Source: Halomonas gemina (GTDB taxonomy: Bacteria; Pseudomonadota; Gammaproteobacteria; Pseudomonadales; Halomonadaceae). Taken from it: DNA of 64,000 nt. The DNA lies in NCBI RefSeq assembly GCF_023554995.1, contig NZ_JAMJPK010000006.1, forward strand, positions 124,001-188,000, written 5' to 3'. The notes under the pieces were generated by a model. The model made no database searches and had not been told where the DNA came from. It saw only the letters and a list, made by a program, of their open reading frames with translations. A program made the translations under genes and the position numbers. How positions within the stretch are numbered: the first letter of the stretch is position 1; each line of letters opens with the position of its first letter. Shown here piece by piece: positions 54,342 to 63,090 of this stretch.

Positions 54342-55445
54342 TCAGAGGCGCATCGGCATGACGACGTACATGGCGTCGCCGCCGCCGGGCTCTTCCATCA
54401 GCGCACTGCTGTTGGGATCGGCCAGGGTCATCTGCACCCGGTCCTCGTCCAGCACGCTGAGCACGTCGACGAGATAGCCGACATTGAAGCCGATCTCCAT
54501 GACCGGCCCGCTGTACTCGATGGCGACGTTCTCCTCGGCCTCCTCTTGCTCGGGGTTGTTGGCCATCACTCGCAGGTTGCCCTCCTCGAGATTCAGGCGT
54601 ACGCCGCGATACTTCTCGTTGGAGAGGATGGCCGTGCGCGACAGGACCTGGCGCAGCTCGGCACGATCGGCGATGAAGACCTTGTCACCTCCGCGCGGCA
54701 CGACCCGCTCGTAGTCGGGGAACTTGCCGTCGACCAGCTTGGACGTGAAGGTAAAGTCGCCGGTATGGGCACGCACATGGCTGGCACCGAGGGTCAGACT
54801 TACCGGCTCCTCGCCATCATCGAGCAGGCGCACCAGCTCCAGGACCCCCTTACGCGGCACGATCAGCTTCTGGGCGGGCTCCACCTGGATCTCGGCCGGA
54901 CGCGAGCAGACGGCCAGGCGATGGCCGTCGGTGGCCACGGTGCGCACCAGGTTGTTGCCCAGTTCGAGCAGCATGCCATTGAGGTAATAGCGGACGTCCT
55001 GCTGGGCCATCGCGAAGGAGGTCGCATCGATCAGGTGCTTCAGGACGCCCCGCGGCAGGCTGAGCTCCACGTTTCCCGGGTCATCCTCGATATTGGGGAA
55101 CTCGGCCACCGGCAGGGTCGAGAGGGTAAAGCGCGAGCGACCGCTGCGCAGTACCGCCCTCCCCTCTTCGAGGGAAAGCTGTATCTCGGACTGGTCCGGC
55201 AGTGACTTGCAGATATCCATGAGCTTGCGCGCAGGTACCGTCGCCGATCCAGGCTCTTGCACCTGGCTGGCGGCGGTACGGCCGATCAGCTCGACCTCGA
55301 GATCGGTACCGGTGAGTGATACCTGATCCTGGTCGACCTGAATCAGTACGTTGGAGAGTACCGGCAAGGTCTGGCGTCGCTCCACCACGCCGGCAACCAG
55401 CGTCAGCGGGCGCAGCAGCGCTTCTCGGGAGATGGAAAAATTCAT
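54342..55445 (-). CDS. dnaN: DNA polymerase III beta subunit (sliding clamp)
   Basis: 367-residue processivity clamp. It begins MNFSISREALLRPLTLVAGVVERRQ (family start), with three clamp folds. PVLSNVLI, LMEEPGG and the terminal YVVMPMRL (peptide-binding C-terminus) are canonical. It lies 61 bp after dnaA and 58 bp before recF. Confidence 0.99.
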   Translation of the reverse strand: MNFSISREALLRPLTLVAGVVERRQTLPVLSNVLIQVDQDQVSLTGTDLEVELIGRTAASQVQEPGSATVPARKLMDICKSLPDQSEIQLSLEEGRAVLRSGRSRFTLSTLPVAEFPNIEDDPGNVELSLPRGVLKHLIDATSFAMAQQDVRYYLNGMLLELGNNLVRTVATDGHRLAVCSRPAEIQVEPAQKLIVPRKGVLELVRLLDDGEEPVSLTLGASHVRAHTGDFTFTSKLVDGKFPDYERVVPRGGDKVFIADRAELRQVLSRTAILSNEKYRGVRLNLEEGNLRVMANNPEQEEAEENVAIEYSGPVMEIGFNVGYLVDVLSVLDEDRVQMTLADPNSSALMEEPGGGDAMYVVMPMRL

Positions 55446-55506
55446 GTCGGCTCCACTACTTGTCCTGGAGGGATTGAGGCCGGCGACCCGACCGCTGGTG
55501 TTCCGT

Positions 55507-56970
55507 TCAGCTGGTCAACAGCCGCAGCAGATTCTTGTAGTCCTCGCGGATGTCCGCGCTCTCCTCCTGCAACGCCTTCACCTTGCGGCAGGCATGCAGC
55601 ACCGTGGTGTGATCCCGGCCACCGAAGGCATCACCGATCTCCGGCAGGCTATGGTTGGTCAACTCCTTGGCCAGGGCCATGGCGACCTGTCGGGGCCGGG
55701 CCACCGAGCGGGAGCGACGCTTGGAGAGCAGGTCGGCAAGCTTGATCTTGTAGTACTCGGCCACGGTGCGCTGGATGTTGTCCACACCGACCTGCTTGTC
55801 CTGGAGCGCCAGCAGGTCCTTGAGGGATTCGCGGATGAAGTCCTGGGTGATCGTCTTGCCCATGAAGTGGGAGTCGGCGATTACCTTCTTCAGGGCACCC
55901 TCCAGCTCACGCACGTTGGAGCGGATCTTCTGGGCGATGAAGAAGGCGGCGTCGTGGGGCAGGTCGACCTTGGCCTGGTCGGCCTTCTTCATCAGGATCG
56001 CCACCCGGGTCTCCAGTTCTGGCGGCTCGATGGCCACCGTCAGACCCCATCCGAAACGCGACTTCAGGCGTTCCTCTACCCCACTGATTTCCTTGGGGTA
56101 TCGATCGGAGGTCAGGATCATCTGCTGGCCACCCTCGAGCAGCGCATTGAAGGTATGGAAGAACTCCTCCTGGGAGCGCTCCTTGCCGGCGAAGAACTGG
56201 ATATCGTCGATCAGCAGGGCGTCGACGCTGCGATAGAAGCGCTTGAAGTCGTTGATGGCGTTGAGCTGCAGCGCCTTGACCATGTCGGCCACGAAGCGTT
56301 CGGAGTGCAGGTAGACGACGCGGGCATTCTCGCGGCGCGTTGCCAGGGCGTTGCCCACGGCGTGCATCAGGTGGGTCTTGCCGAGGCCGACCCCGCCATA
56401 GAGGAACAGCGGATTGTAGGCGCCGCCGGGATTCTCGGACACCTGGCGGGAGGCGGCCCTGGCCAGCTGGTTCGACTTGCCCTCGACGAAGGTCTCGAAG
56501 GTGAAGTTAGGATTGAGGCCACTGCTGTGCTTGAGGCTCCCCTCCACCTGCACCTGCCGCTCGCCGCCACGCCGCTGCCCAGCGCCTTCCTCTCGCAGCT
56601 GGTCGATCTCGCGCTCGTCCCCCACATCCCCCCGCGGAGGCACCTGGACTGCCGGTGAAGCCGGAGCTCGTGACGCCGAGACGGGATTGCCCAGCTCACG
56701 AGGCTGAGGAGCCGGCGCCGCGCGGCGACTGCCGACTGTCAGCACCACCTTGGGTGGCTTGGCGGGCGAGAGTTCACGCATCAGCTCGCTGATCCGCTTG
56801 GCATACTTGTCGCTGACCCAGTCGCGCACGAAGCGGTTCGGCGCCAACAGGCGCAACTGGTTGGACTCCCCTTCCTCCGCCTGCAGCGGGCGGATCCAGG
56901 TATTGAACTGCTGTGAATTCAGTTCATCCTGCAGGGTATCCAGACATTGTTGCCAGAGAGCCAGTGACAC
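55507..56970 (-). CDS. dnaA: Chromosomal replication initiator DnaA
   Basis: 487 residues. Domain I (about 1-85, [14 protein letters not shown]), variable Pro/Arg-rich domain II (about 90-150), AAA+ domain III with Walker [17 protein letters not shown] and Walker [16 protein letters not shown], and domain IV with the DNA-binding helix [14 protein letters not shown]. The start codon is GTG at 56970, with GAGG upstream. A promoter lies at 57004-57032, its -35 overlapping a DnaA box, suggesting autoregulation. It is first of dnaA-dnaN-recF-gyrB. Confidence 0.99.
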   Translation of the reverse strand: MSLALWQQCLDTLQDELNSQQFNTWIRPLQAEEGESNQLRLLAPNRFVRDWVSDKYAKRISELMRELSPAKPPKVVLTVGSRRAAPAPQPRELGNPVSASRAPASPAVQVPPRGDVGDEREIDQLREEGAGQRRGGERQVQVEGSLKHSSGLNPNFTFETFVEGKSNQLARAASRQVSENPGGAYNPLFLYGGVGLGKTHLMHAVGNALATRRENARVVYLHSERFVADMVKALQLNAINDFKRFYRSVDALLIDDIQFFAGKERSQEEFFHTFNALLEGGQQMILTSDRYPKEISGVEERLKSRFGWGLTVAIEPPELETRVAILMKKADQAKVDLPHDAAFFIAQKIRSNVRELEGALKKVIADSHFMGKTITQDFIRESLKDLLALQDKQVGVDNIQRTVAEYYKIKLADLLSKRRSRSVARPRQVAMALAKELTNHSLPEIGDAFGGRDHTTVLHACRKVKALQEESADIREDYKNLLRLLTS

Positions 56971-57003
56971 GCGACCTCACCATTGCATTGAAAACGACCG
57001 CCC

Positions 57004-57032
57004 ATTGTATCGTTCAGGTGACGGGTTATCCA
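57004..57032 (-). promoter_or_regulatory. dnaA promoter
   Basis: On the minus strand TGGATA (57027-57032), 17 bp, TACAAT (57004-57009). The -35 overlaps the DnaA box at 57026-57034, so DnaA binding should compete with RNA polymerase. Confidence 0.6.
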
Positions 57033-57034
57033 CA
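57026..57034 (+). promoter_or_regulatory. DnaA box (perfect)
   Basis: TTATCCACA, full match to TTATNCACA. Confidence 0.9.
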
Positions 57035-57056
57035 TGCCCCATATTGTGACATTCTC

Positions 57057-57065
57057 TGTGGAAAA
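57057..57065 (-). promoter_or_regulatory. DnaA box (one mismatch)
   Basis: TTTTCCACA on the minus strand, 22 bp from the perfect box and facing it. Confidence 0.7.
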
Positions 57066-57185
57066 CCCTCGGAGGCCTGATGGAGGAAGGTCTGATGGGA
57101 GACTGTAGGTCGACGATCTCGGCACCCACGTCATCGGCATGCGATGCCGGCGGCTGGTGCACGTCATCCCCGCAGCATCCCCACC

Positions 57186-57194
57186 TTGTCCACA
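57186..57194 (+). promoter_or_regulatory. DnaA box (one mismatch)
   Basis: TTGTCCACA, directly at the left edge of the AT-rich stretch, where a box next to the unwinding element is expected. Confidence 0.7.
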
Positions 57195-57366
57195 GCTAAA
57201 CATTTAAAGCAAAATACTGATATTAAATGCCTATAGCAACTTACTCACAATACATATCCCCAATAGTGATAACAGGGCCTGATCACTGCCGGTGATTGCC
57301 CGCGGCCGCGACGAGCGCCCAGGCGCGCGCCACACCCTGCCGGCAGCATCGTGACGCACGGAATAA

Positions 57367-57395
57367 TTGCACCGCGGGCCTGAAATCACTACAAT
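57367..57395 (+). promoter_or_regulatory. rpmH-rnpA promoter
   Basis: TTGCAC (57367-57372), 17 bp, TACAAT (57390-57395). The start point near 57402 gives a leader of about 90 nt. Confidence 0.72.
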
Positions 57396-57492
57396 TTCCG
57401 GTCTTGAACCGAACACCCCCGGGTCCGCCAGCGGCATCCGGATCTCTCCGAATGATCGATTCGTTCCAAAAACCACGTGGGAATAACGAGTT

Positions 57493-57627
57493 ATGAAACG
57501 TACTTTTCAACCTAGCGTCCTCAAGCGCAAGCGCGTGCATGGCTTCCGTGCACGCATGGCCACCAAGAATGGTCGTGCCGTACTGGCTCGTCGCCGTGCC
57601 AAGGGCCGCAAGCGCCTGAGCGCCTGA
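57493..57627 (+). CDS. rpmH: 50S ribosomal protein L34
   Basis: 44 residues, very basic: [18 protein letters not shown], then [24 protein letters not shown]. This is the invariant L34 sequence. The ATG at 57493 has GGAATAACGAG upstream. It is first of rpmH-rnpA-yidC-mnmE. Confidence 0.98.
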   Translation: MKRTFQPSVLKRKRVHGFRARMATKNGRAVLARRRAKGRKRLSA

Positions 57628-57640
57628 CCGCGGCCCTCGC

Positions 57641-58057
57641 GTGTCCAATCAGGGCTATCCCCGGCAGCTGCGACTGCTGACCGCCGGGGATTATCGACGT
57701 GTCTTCGAAACGGCTGCATTCAAGGTCCACGGCAAAGGGCTGATGGCCCTCGCCTCTCCCAACGAGCGAGGTCATCCGCGACTCGGCCTGATCTTCAGCA
57801 AGAAGAACGTCCGCAGAGCCGTCGACCGAAACCGCCTCAAGCGCATCGTGCGTGAATCCATCCGGCTTCAGCAGCATCGCCTGCCCTCGGTGGATATCGT
57901 GGTGCTGGCAAGACGAGGTGTCCATGAACTGGACAATGCCACCGTGCATCGCCAGCTCCACGGCATGTGGCGTCGCCTGGAGCGAGAGGCACGCAGGTCG
58001 TCCCACGGGACGGACTCGCCCAGCCCGGAGAACGGTAACGCGGGCCGCGCACGATGA
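57641..58057 (+). CDS. rnpA: Ribonuclease P protein component
   Basis: Protein subunit of RNase P for tRNA 5' maturation. 138 residues. The RNR motif is VDRNRLKRIVRES (Arg63-Arg65), with LGLIFSKKNVRRA before it and DIVVLARRG after. The start is a GTG at 57641, 13 bp after rpmH, with no clear ribosome-binding site, typical of rpmH-coupled rnpA. The C-terminal 25 residues are a Ser/Asn/Arg-rich tail beyond the usual family end. Confidence 0.96.
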   Translation: MSNQGYPRQLRLLTAGDYRRVFETAAFKVHGKGLMALASPNERGHPRLGLIFSKKNVRRAVDRNRLKRIVRESIRLQQHRLPSVDIVVLARRGVHELDNATVHRQLHGMWRRLEREARRSSHGTDSPSPENGNAGRAR

Positions 58058-58261
58058 CCGGCACCTCAGCGTGCCGATGTATCCCGGAGCCGGCATGGGC
58101 ATGACCCCTGCCATCCTCGCTGCGCCCCTCCACGCTGACGCCTTGGATGCAGCCAGCCTGCACGCGTTGTCCAGCCTGCCCCCGGCAGGCTTTCGTGTAT
58201 CTCGGGTGGGCGACCTGCGTTGCACCATCGGAATGTTCACTACCCATCGGGCAGACCCCTC

Positions 58262-59959
58262 ATGGACGTAAAACGACTTCTCCTCGTGATTCCCCTGGCG
58301 GTACTCGCCTACCTGCTGATCGTCCAGTGGAATCAGGACTACGGACAGGTGACCCCTGAGCCGCAAGCTCCCGCCATCACCAGCAGCACCCAGGAAGGGG
58401 CCCGCCAGGACTCGGCTTCCTCGGGTGGTGACGACCTCTCTGTCCCCGCGACAGCCGGTTCGGCGGACGACATGACCGGCGAGATTCCCGGCGAGGCCGC
58501 TTCGGCATCAGGCAGCCGTGACCTGGTGGCCGTGGTCACCGACGTGCTCGATGTCCGCATCGACCCCCAGGGCGGTGACATCGTCTATGCGGCGCTGCCC
58601 CAGCATCGCTTCAGCCTCGACTCCAAACAGCCCTATGTGCTGCTCTCCAACAGCGAGGGTCGCAGCTATGTGGCACGCTCCGGCCTTCAGCTCGAGGGCC
58701 ACGAGGGACGCATCACCTTCGCCCCGGAAGCGACCGAATACCGGCTGGGCGAGAACGACGAGCGTCTCGAGGTCGACCTTACCGCCGAGGTAAATGGCGT
58801 GGAAGTGATCAAACGCTTCACCTTCGAGCGTGACAGCTACGCGGTGGACGTGAACTACTACCTGGCCAACAACACCGAGCAGCCGGTCACCGCCCGCTTC
58901 ATCGGCCAACTGGCCCGCGACAACAGCAGCGACCCCTCCAGCGGTCCGGCCCTGGGCATGCAGTCCTTCCTCGGCGCCGCCTACTCCACCCCGGAGGATC
59001 GTTACCTCAAGGTCGACTTCGAGGAGATTCAGGAGGGCGCCTTCAACAACCGCGATGTCGAGGGTGGCTGGGTCGCCATCATCCAGCACTACTTCACCTC
59101 GGCCTGGGCCCCTGCCCAGAACCAGCAGAACCTCTACTACGCCACCACCGACTCCCGTGGCCGCAACGTGGCCGCCTTCGCCGGCCCCACCATCAGCATG
59201 GCCGCCAACGGCGAGGCTACACTGGGCGCGACCCTCTACATGGGGCCCAAGGTGCAGGAGCGACTCGAGGCCGTGGCCCCCCACCTGGAGCTGACGGTGG
59301 ACTTCGGCTGGCTGTGGTTCATCGCCAACCCGCTGTTCTGGCTGCTGGACCAGATCCACGACCTGATCGGCAACTGGGGCTGGTCCATCGTCCTGCTGAC
59401 CCTGCTGGTGAAGCTGGCCCTGTGGCCGCTCTCCGCCAAGGCCTACAAGTCCATGGCCCGCATGCGCAAGCTGGGCCCGGAGATGCAGCGCCTCAAGGAG
59501 CAGTTCGGCGATGACCGCCAGAAGATGTCCCAGGAGATGATGAAGTTCTACCAGAAGGAGAAAATCAATCCCCTGGGCGGCTGCCTGCCGATCCTGGTGC
59601 AGATGCCGGTGTTCATCGCCCTCTACTGGATGCTGCTGGAGTCCGTGGAGCTGCGTCACGCGCCCTTCATGTTCTGGATCCAGGACCTGTCGGTGAAGGA
59701 TCCATACTTCATCCTGCCGATCCTGATGGGCGCCTCGATGTTCGTTCAGCAGATGCTCAACCCGACACCTCCGGACCCCATGCAGGCGAAGATCATGAAG
59801 ATGCTGCCGATCGTCTTCACCTTCTTCTTCCTGTGGTTCCCGGCGGGCCTGGTCATCTACTGGGTGGTCAACAACTGCATCTCGATCGTTCAGCAGTATG
59901 CGATCACCCGCAAGATCGAGGCCGACCCGAGCATCGGCAAGGGCATGAAGACCAAGTAA
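58262..59959 (+). CDS. yidC: Membrane protein insertase YidC
   Basis: 565 residues: an N-terminal membrane segment (about 5-22), a large periplasmic domain (about 60-345) and five conserved C-terminal membrane segments. GWSIVLLTLLVKLALWPLSAK carries the cytoplasm-side hydrophilic-groove Lys/Arg region; NPLGGCLPILVQMPVFIALYW and FTFFFLWFPAGLVIYW are YidC hallmarks. The ATG at 58262 begins MDVKRLLLVIPLAVLAYLL. The 204 bp before it contain no recognisable gene; yidD, normally here, was not found. Confidence 0.97.
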   Translation: MDVKRLLLVIPLAVLAYLLIVQWNQDYGQVTPEPQAPAITSSTQEGARQDSASSGGDDLSVPATAGSADDMTGEIPGEAASASGSRDLVAVVTDVLDVRIDPQGGDIVYAALPQHRFSLDSKQPYVLLSNSEGRSYVARSGLQLEGHEGRITFAPEATEYRLGENDERLEVDLTAEVNGVEVIKRFTFERDSYAVDVNYYLANNTEQPVTARFIGQLARDNSSDPSSGPALGMQSFLGAAYSTPEDRYLKVDFEEIQEGAFNNRDVEGGWVAIIQHYFTSAWAPAQNQQNLYYATTDSRGRNVAAFAGPTISMAANGEATLGATLYMGPKVQERLEAVAPHLELTVDFGWLWFIANPLFWLLDQIHDLIGNWGWSIVLLTLLVKLALWPLSAKAYKSMARMRKLGPEMQRLKEQFGDDRQKMSQEMMKFYQKEKINPLGGCLPILVQMPVFIALYWMLLESVELRHAPFMFWIQDLSVKDPYFILPILMGASMFVQQMLNPTPPDPMQAKIMKMLPIVFTFFFLWFPAGLVIYWVVNNCISIVQQYAITRKIEADPSIGKGMKTK

Positions 59960-59980
59960 CGCGGTGCTTCTCCCTCACCT

Positions 59981-60012
59981 CCAGACCCCCGCTCCGGCGG
60001 GGGTCTGGCGTT
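59981..60012 (+). terminator. Hairpin between yidC and mnmE
   Basis: A perfect 12-bp stem CCAGACCCCCGC / GCGGGGGTCTGG with a TCCG tetraloop, followed by CGTTTG. The T-run is short, so it may attenuate rather than end transcription into mnmE. Confidence 0.6.
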
Positions 60013-60061
60013 TGCGGGGCCCGACCCGGAGAATATCCCCCTTCCAGCAGAGGAGCCGCCG

Positions 60062-61432
60062 ATGACCGCCAGCCTCCATGATCAGGACACCATCACCGCC
60101 CTGGCCACCCCGCCGGGACGCGGCGGCGTGGGCATCATCCGCGTCTCCGGCCCCAGCTGCAGGACGATCGTCGAGGCCATGGTGGGCCACTGCCCGGCCC
60201 CGCGATACGCCCACTACGGGCCCTTCCGCGGCGACTCCACGGTGATCGACGAGGGCATCGCGCTGTTCTTCCCGGGACCCCACTCCTTCACCGGCGAGGA
60301 TGTCCTGGAACTGCAGGGACATGGCGGCCCGGTGATCATGGACCTGCTGCTCGAGCGCTGCGTGCAGCTCGGGGCACGGCTCGCCCGCCCCGGGGAGTTC
60401 TCGGAGCGCGCCTTCCTCAACGACAAGCTGGACCTGGCCCAGGCCGAGGCCATCGCCGACCTGATCGAGGCCAGTTCCCGGGGGGCGGCCGAGAACGCCC
60501 TGCGCTCCCTGCAGGGCGAGTTCTCGCATCGCGTGGCGTCACTGGTCCAGCGGCTGATCGAGCTGCGCATGTACGTCGAGGCGGCCATCGACTTCCCCGA
60601 GGAGGAGATCGACTTCCTGGCCGACGGGCATGTCGCCGAGAGGCTCGCCGCGGTCCAGACGGAACTGGCCGAAGTGCGGGCCGCGGCCGGCCAGGGGGCG
60701 CTGATGCGAGAAGGCATGAGCGTGGTGATCGCCGGGCGTCCCAATGCCGGCAAGTCGAGCCTGCTCAATGCGCTGACCGAACAGGACACCGCCATCGTCA
60801 CCGACATCGAGGGCACCACCCGGGACGTGCTACGCGAGCATATCCACCTGGATGGCATGCCCCTGCACGTCATCGATACGGCCGGGCTGCGCGATACGCC
60901 GGACGCGGTGGAGAAGATCGGGGTGGCCCGGGCCTGGGAGGAAATCGAGAAGGCCGACCGGGTGCTGCTGCTGGTGGATGCGGCCACCACCGATGCCATC
61001 GACCCCATGGCCATCTGGCCCCAATTCGTCGCACGCCTTCGGGACCCCTCACGCCTGACGCTGGTGCGCAACAAGATCGACGCCAGCCACGAGGCCCCCG
61101 GCATCGACGCCGACACCGGCACCCCGGTGATTCGGCTGTCGGCCAAAAGCGGCGCGGGGGTGGATGGCCTCAAAGAGCACCTCAAGTCGGTGATGGGTTA
61201 TGCCACCACCACCGAAGGGCGCTTCTCGGCCCGGCGCCGGCACCTGGAGGCCCTGGACCGGGCGCGCCAGGCCCTCAGTAACGGCGAAACGCAGCTCGCT
61301 GGCTATGGGGCCGGCGAGCTGCTTGCCGAGGACCTACGCGACGCCCAGCAGGCCCTGGGCGAGATCACCGGGGAGTTCAGTGCCGACGACCTGCTCGGCG
61401 AGATCTTCGGTAGCTTCTGCATCGGCAAGTAG
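60062..61432 (+). CDS. mnmE: tRNA modification GTPase MnmE
   Basis: With MnmG forms cmnm5U34 in tRNA wobble positions. 456 residues: N-terminal tetrahydrofolate-binding domain ([22 protein letters not shown]), helical domain, and an inserted G domain with [14 protein letters not shown] near 225, TDIEGTTRD (switch II region follows, IDTAGLRDT), and NKID. The C-terminal FCIGK carries the essential Cys453. AGAGGAG precedes the ATG. It is convergent with rlmJ, 8 bp apart. Confidence 0.98.
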   Translation: MTASLHDQDTITALATPPGRGGVGIIRVSGPSCRTIVEAMVGHCPAPRYAHYGPFRGDSTVIDEGIALFFPGPHSFTGEDVLELQGHGGPVIMDLLLERCVQLGARLARPGEFSERAFLNDKLDLAQAEAIADLIEASSRGAAENALRSLQGEFSHRVASLVQRLIELRMYVEAAIDFPEEEIDFLADGHVAERLAAVQTELAEVRAAAGQGALMREGMSVVIAGRPNAGKSSLLNALTEQDTAIVTDIEGTTRDVLREHIHLDGMPLHVIDTAGLRDTPDAVEKIGVARAWEEIEKADRVLLLVDAATTDAIDPMAIWPQFVARLRDPSRLTLVRNKIDASHEAPGIDADTGTPVIRLSAKSGAGVDGLKEHLKSVMGYATTTEGRFSARRRHLEALDRARQALSNGETQLAGYGAGELLAEDLRDAQQALGEITGEFSADDLLGEIFGSFCIGK

Positions 61433-61440
61433 CCGCACCC

Positions 61441-62289
61441 CTACTCTCCGACCCACCAGTCGCCCGTATGGCGGCAGGTCGCTCCCAACAGCGGCGTAAC
61501 CTGGCGCATGGCCGCGTCCAGCCGCGTATCGAGCCCCCAGGGCGGGTTGATCACCAGCATGCCGCTACCGACCATGCCACGCTCGCCCTCCTTCGCCTCG
61601 CGCAGCTTGAGCTCGCTGCGCCAGATCTTGCGCAGCCCCCCCTCACGCAGCCCCTCCAGCAGCTCCCGATGACGACCGGCCGGCAACAGGGGGTACCACA
61701 CCAGCATGACGCCGTGACGTGCCCTGCGCATGGCCTCGAGCACCGCCTCGGCCACCTCGCCATACTCCGCCTTGCGCTCGTAGCTGGGGTCGACCAGCAC
61801 GCAGAGCCGCGGAGTGGTTGCCGGCAGGCGCTTCACCAGCCCCTGCAGGCCGTCACCATGGATACGCTGCACATTGTCCGGCAGCGTCTGACGGGCCAGG
61901 TGGCCATGCTCGCCGGGGTGGAGCTCGAAAAGCATCAGACGGTCCTGCGGACGCAACCTGTCCGACAGCCACCAGGGTGAGCCGGGATAGTGGTCGAGCC
62001 GGCCGTTACGGGCCTGGACCCGAGCGACGGCGGCGAGCCAGTCGCCGAGCAGTGGGTCGTCACCCAGGCGCGTCCTCGCCTGCCATAGCCGGGCGATGCC
62101 CTCAAGGTACTCCCCGAGCCTCGCGGTCTCCTCGGCCGCCAGCGGGTAGAGGCCCCGACCGGCATGGGTATCCATATACGTAACGGGAGATTTCTTACGT
62201 AACAGATGGTCGATGACCGCGAAAAGCGTCAGATGCTTGTGAACGTCGGCGAAATTGCCCGCATGATAGGCATGCTGATAGGAGAGCAT
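61441..62289 (-). CDS. rlmJ: 23S rRNA (adenine-2030-N6)-methyltransferase
   Basis: 282 residues (E. coli 280). It begins MLSYQHAYHAGNFADVHKH, with YMDTHAGRGLYPL as the SAM loop and the catalytic motif VLVDPSYERKAEY (Asp-Pro-Pro/Ser-Tyr type). LVINPPWGLD lies near the C-terminus. The ATG at 62289 was chosen because it gives the family N-terminus; longer read-through overlaps the hairpin at 62321. Confidence 0.95.
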   Translation of the reverse strand: MLSYQHAYHAGNFADVHKHLTLFAVIDHLLRKKSPVTYMDTHAGRGLYPLAAEETARLGEYLEGIARLWQARTRLGDDPLLGDWLAAVARVQARNGRLDHYPGSPWWLSDRLRPQDRLMLFELHPGEHGHLARQTLPDNVQRIHGDGLQGLVKRLPATTPRLCVLVDPSYERKAEYGEVAEAVLEAMRRARHGVMLVWYPLLPAGRHRELLEGLREGGLRKIWRSELKLREAKEGERGMVGSGMLVINPPWGLDTRLDAAMRQVTPLLGATCRHTGDWWVGE

Positions 62290-62320
62290 GGAAGGAGATC
62301 CGTGAGTCGGCAAGACGAAA

Positions 62321-62351
62321 GGGCCCGCCACTGCACGGCAGTGACGGGCCC
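62321..62351 (-). terminator. Terminator of the OmpA-family lipoprotein gene
   Basis: A stem of GGGCCCG/CGGGCCC and CACTGC/GCAGTG arms with one mismatch, followed on the minus strand by TTTCGTCTT. It lies 26 bp after the lipoprotein stop. Confidence 0.65.
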
Positions 62352-62376
62352 GAAGGTACGGCGTTGGGAGACCGGC

Positions 62377-63060
62377 TTACTGCTGCTGGAAGCGGTCCTC
62401 GATGGGTGACAGGGTGACCTCGACCCGACGGTTCTGGGCCCGGCCCTGCTCGTTGTCGTTGCTGGCCACCGGCTGGTTCTCACCATAGCCGCGCATGTTC
62501 AGGCGGTTGCGCGATACGCCGGACTGGGCCAGGTAGCTGCCCACCGATTCGGCACGACGCTCGGAGAGCCGCTGGTTGTAGCTGGCATCACCCGTGCTGT
62601 CGGTATGGCCGGCGATGTTGACGCGCGTATCGGGATACTGCTGCAGCACCGAGGCCACGTCATTGAGGGCGTTGCGCGCGTTGGGGGTCAGGTCGCTGGA
62701 GTCGAAGGCAAAGGTCACCTCGCTCGGCATGTTGAGCACGATATCGTCACCGCGACGCTCGACACCGATACCGGTGCCCTGAGTGCTCTGACGCAGCTGC
62801 TCCTCCTGACGATCCATGTAGGCGCCGATGCCACCGCCGGCAGCGGCACCCACGGCAGCGCCGATCAGGGCGCGATCACGGCGGCTGGTACTACCGTCGC
62901 CACTGAGGGCACCGGCAGCGGCACCCACGGCGGCGCCGATGGCCGCACCCGTCCCGGTCTGGCTACGCTGGGTCTCCCCGCTATAGGGGTCGGTGGTGGT
63001 GCAGCCTACCAGCAGCGCGGCGGCAGCCAGCGGTGCGATCAGTCGGATGGATCTGCTCAT
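62377..63060 (-). CDS. OmpA-family outer-membrane lipoprotein (YiaD/YfiB type)
   Basis: 227 residues. The lipobox is LLVGC (Cys20), followed by two glycine-zipper segments (about 37-52, GTGAAIGAAVGAAAGAL, and 66-80, IGAAVGAAAGGGIGAYMD) and a C-terminal OmpA peptidoglycan-binding domain (about 110-220: FAFDSSDLTPNARNAL, IAGHTDSTGD, LSERRAESV, NRRVEV). The Asp/Arg pair that grips diaminopimelate is retained. This order matches E. coli YiaD. It probably tethers the outer membrane to peptidoglycan. It is 30 bp downstream of hemW. Confidence 0.93.
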   Translation of the reverse strand: MSRSIRLIAPLAAAALLVGCTTTDPYSGETQRSQTGTGAAIGAAVGAAAGALSGDGSTSRRDRALIGAAVGAAAGGGIGAYMDRQEEQLRQSTQGTGIGVERRGDDIVLNMPSEVTFAFDSSDLTPNARNALNDVASVLQQYPDTRVNIAGHTDSTGDASYNQRLSERRAESVGSYLAQSGVSRNRLNMRGYGENQPVASNDNEQGRAQNRRVEVTLSPIEDRFQQQ

Positions 63061-63090
63061 GGTGTCCTCTTCTCCTTGGGTTGACGAATG

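Larger units (their letters stand above)
56971..57492. other. oriC: Chromosomal replication origin (oriC) region
   Basis: 522 bp between divergent dnaA and rpmH without a gene. It holds a perfect DnaA box (57026), two single-mismatch boxes (57057 minus, 57186 plus) and an AT-rich stretch at about 57195-57270 (TTTAAAG, ATATTAAATG) that stands out against the GC-rich window and is the likely unwinding element. Two GATC-containing segments lie at about 57279 and 57441. The placement is the usual one for Pseudomonas-like genomes. Box number is low by eye; weaker boxes may exist. Confidence 0.85.

Noticed and set aside
57195-57270. AT-rich stretch considered as horizontally acquired DNA
   Set aside because: It lies between dnaA and rpmH beside DnaA boxes, so it is best explained as the origin unwinding element.
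58077-58271. 64-codon plus-strand frame between rnpA and yidC, considered as yidD
   Set aside because: It lacks the YidD cysteine and CHP motifs, has no ribosome-binding site and overlaps the yidC start.
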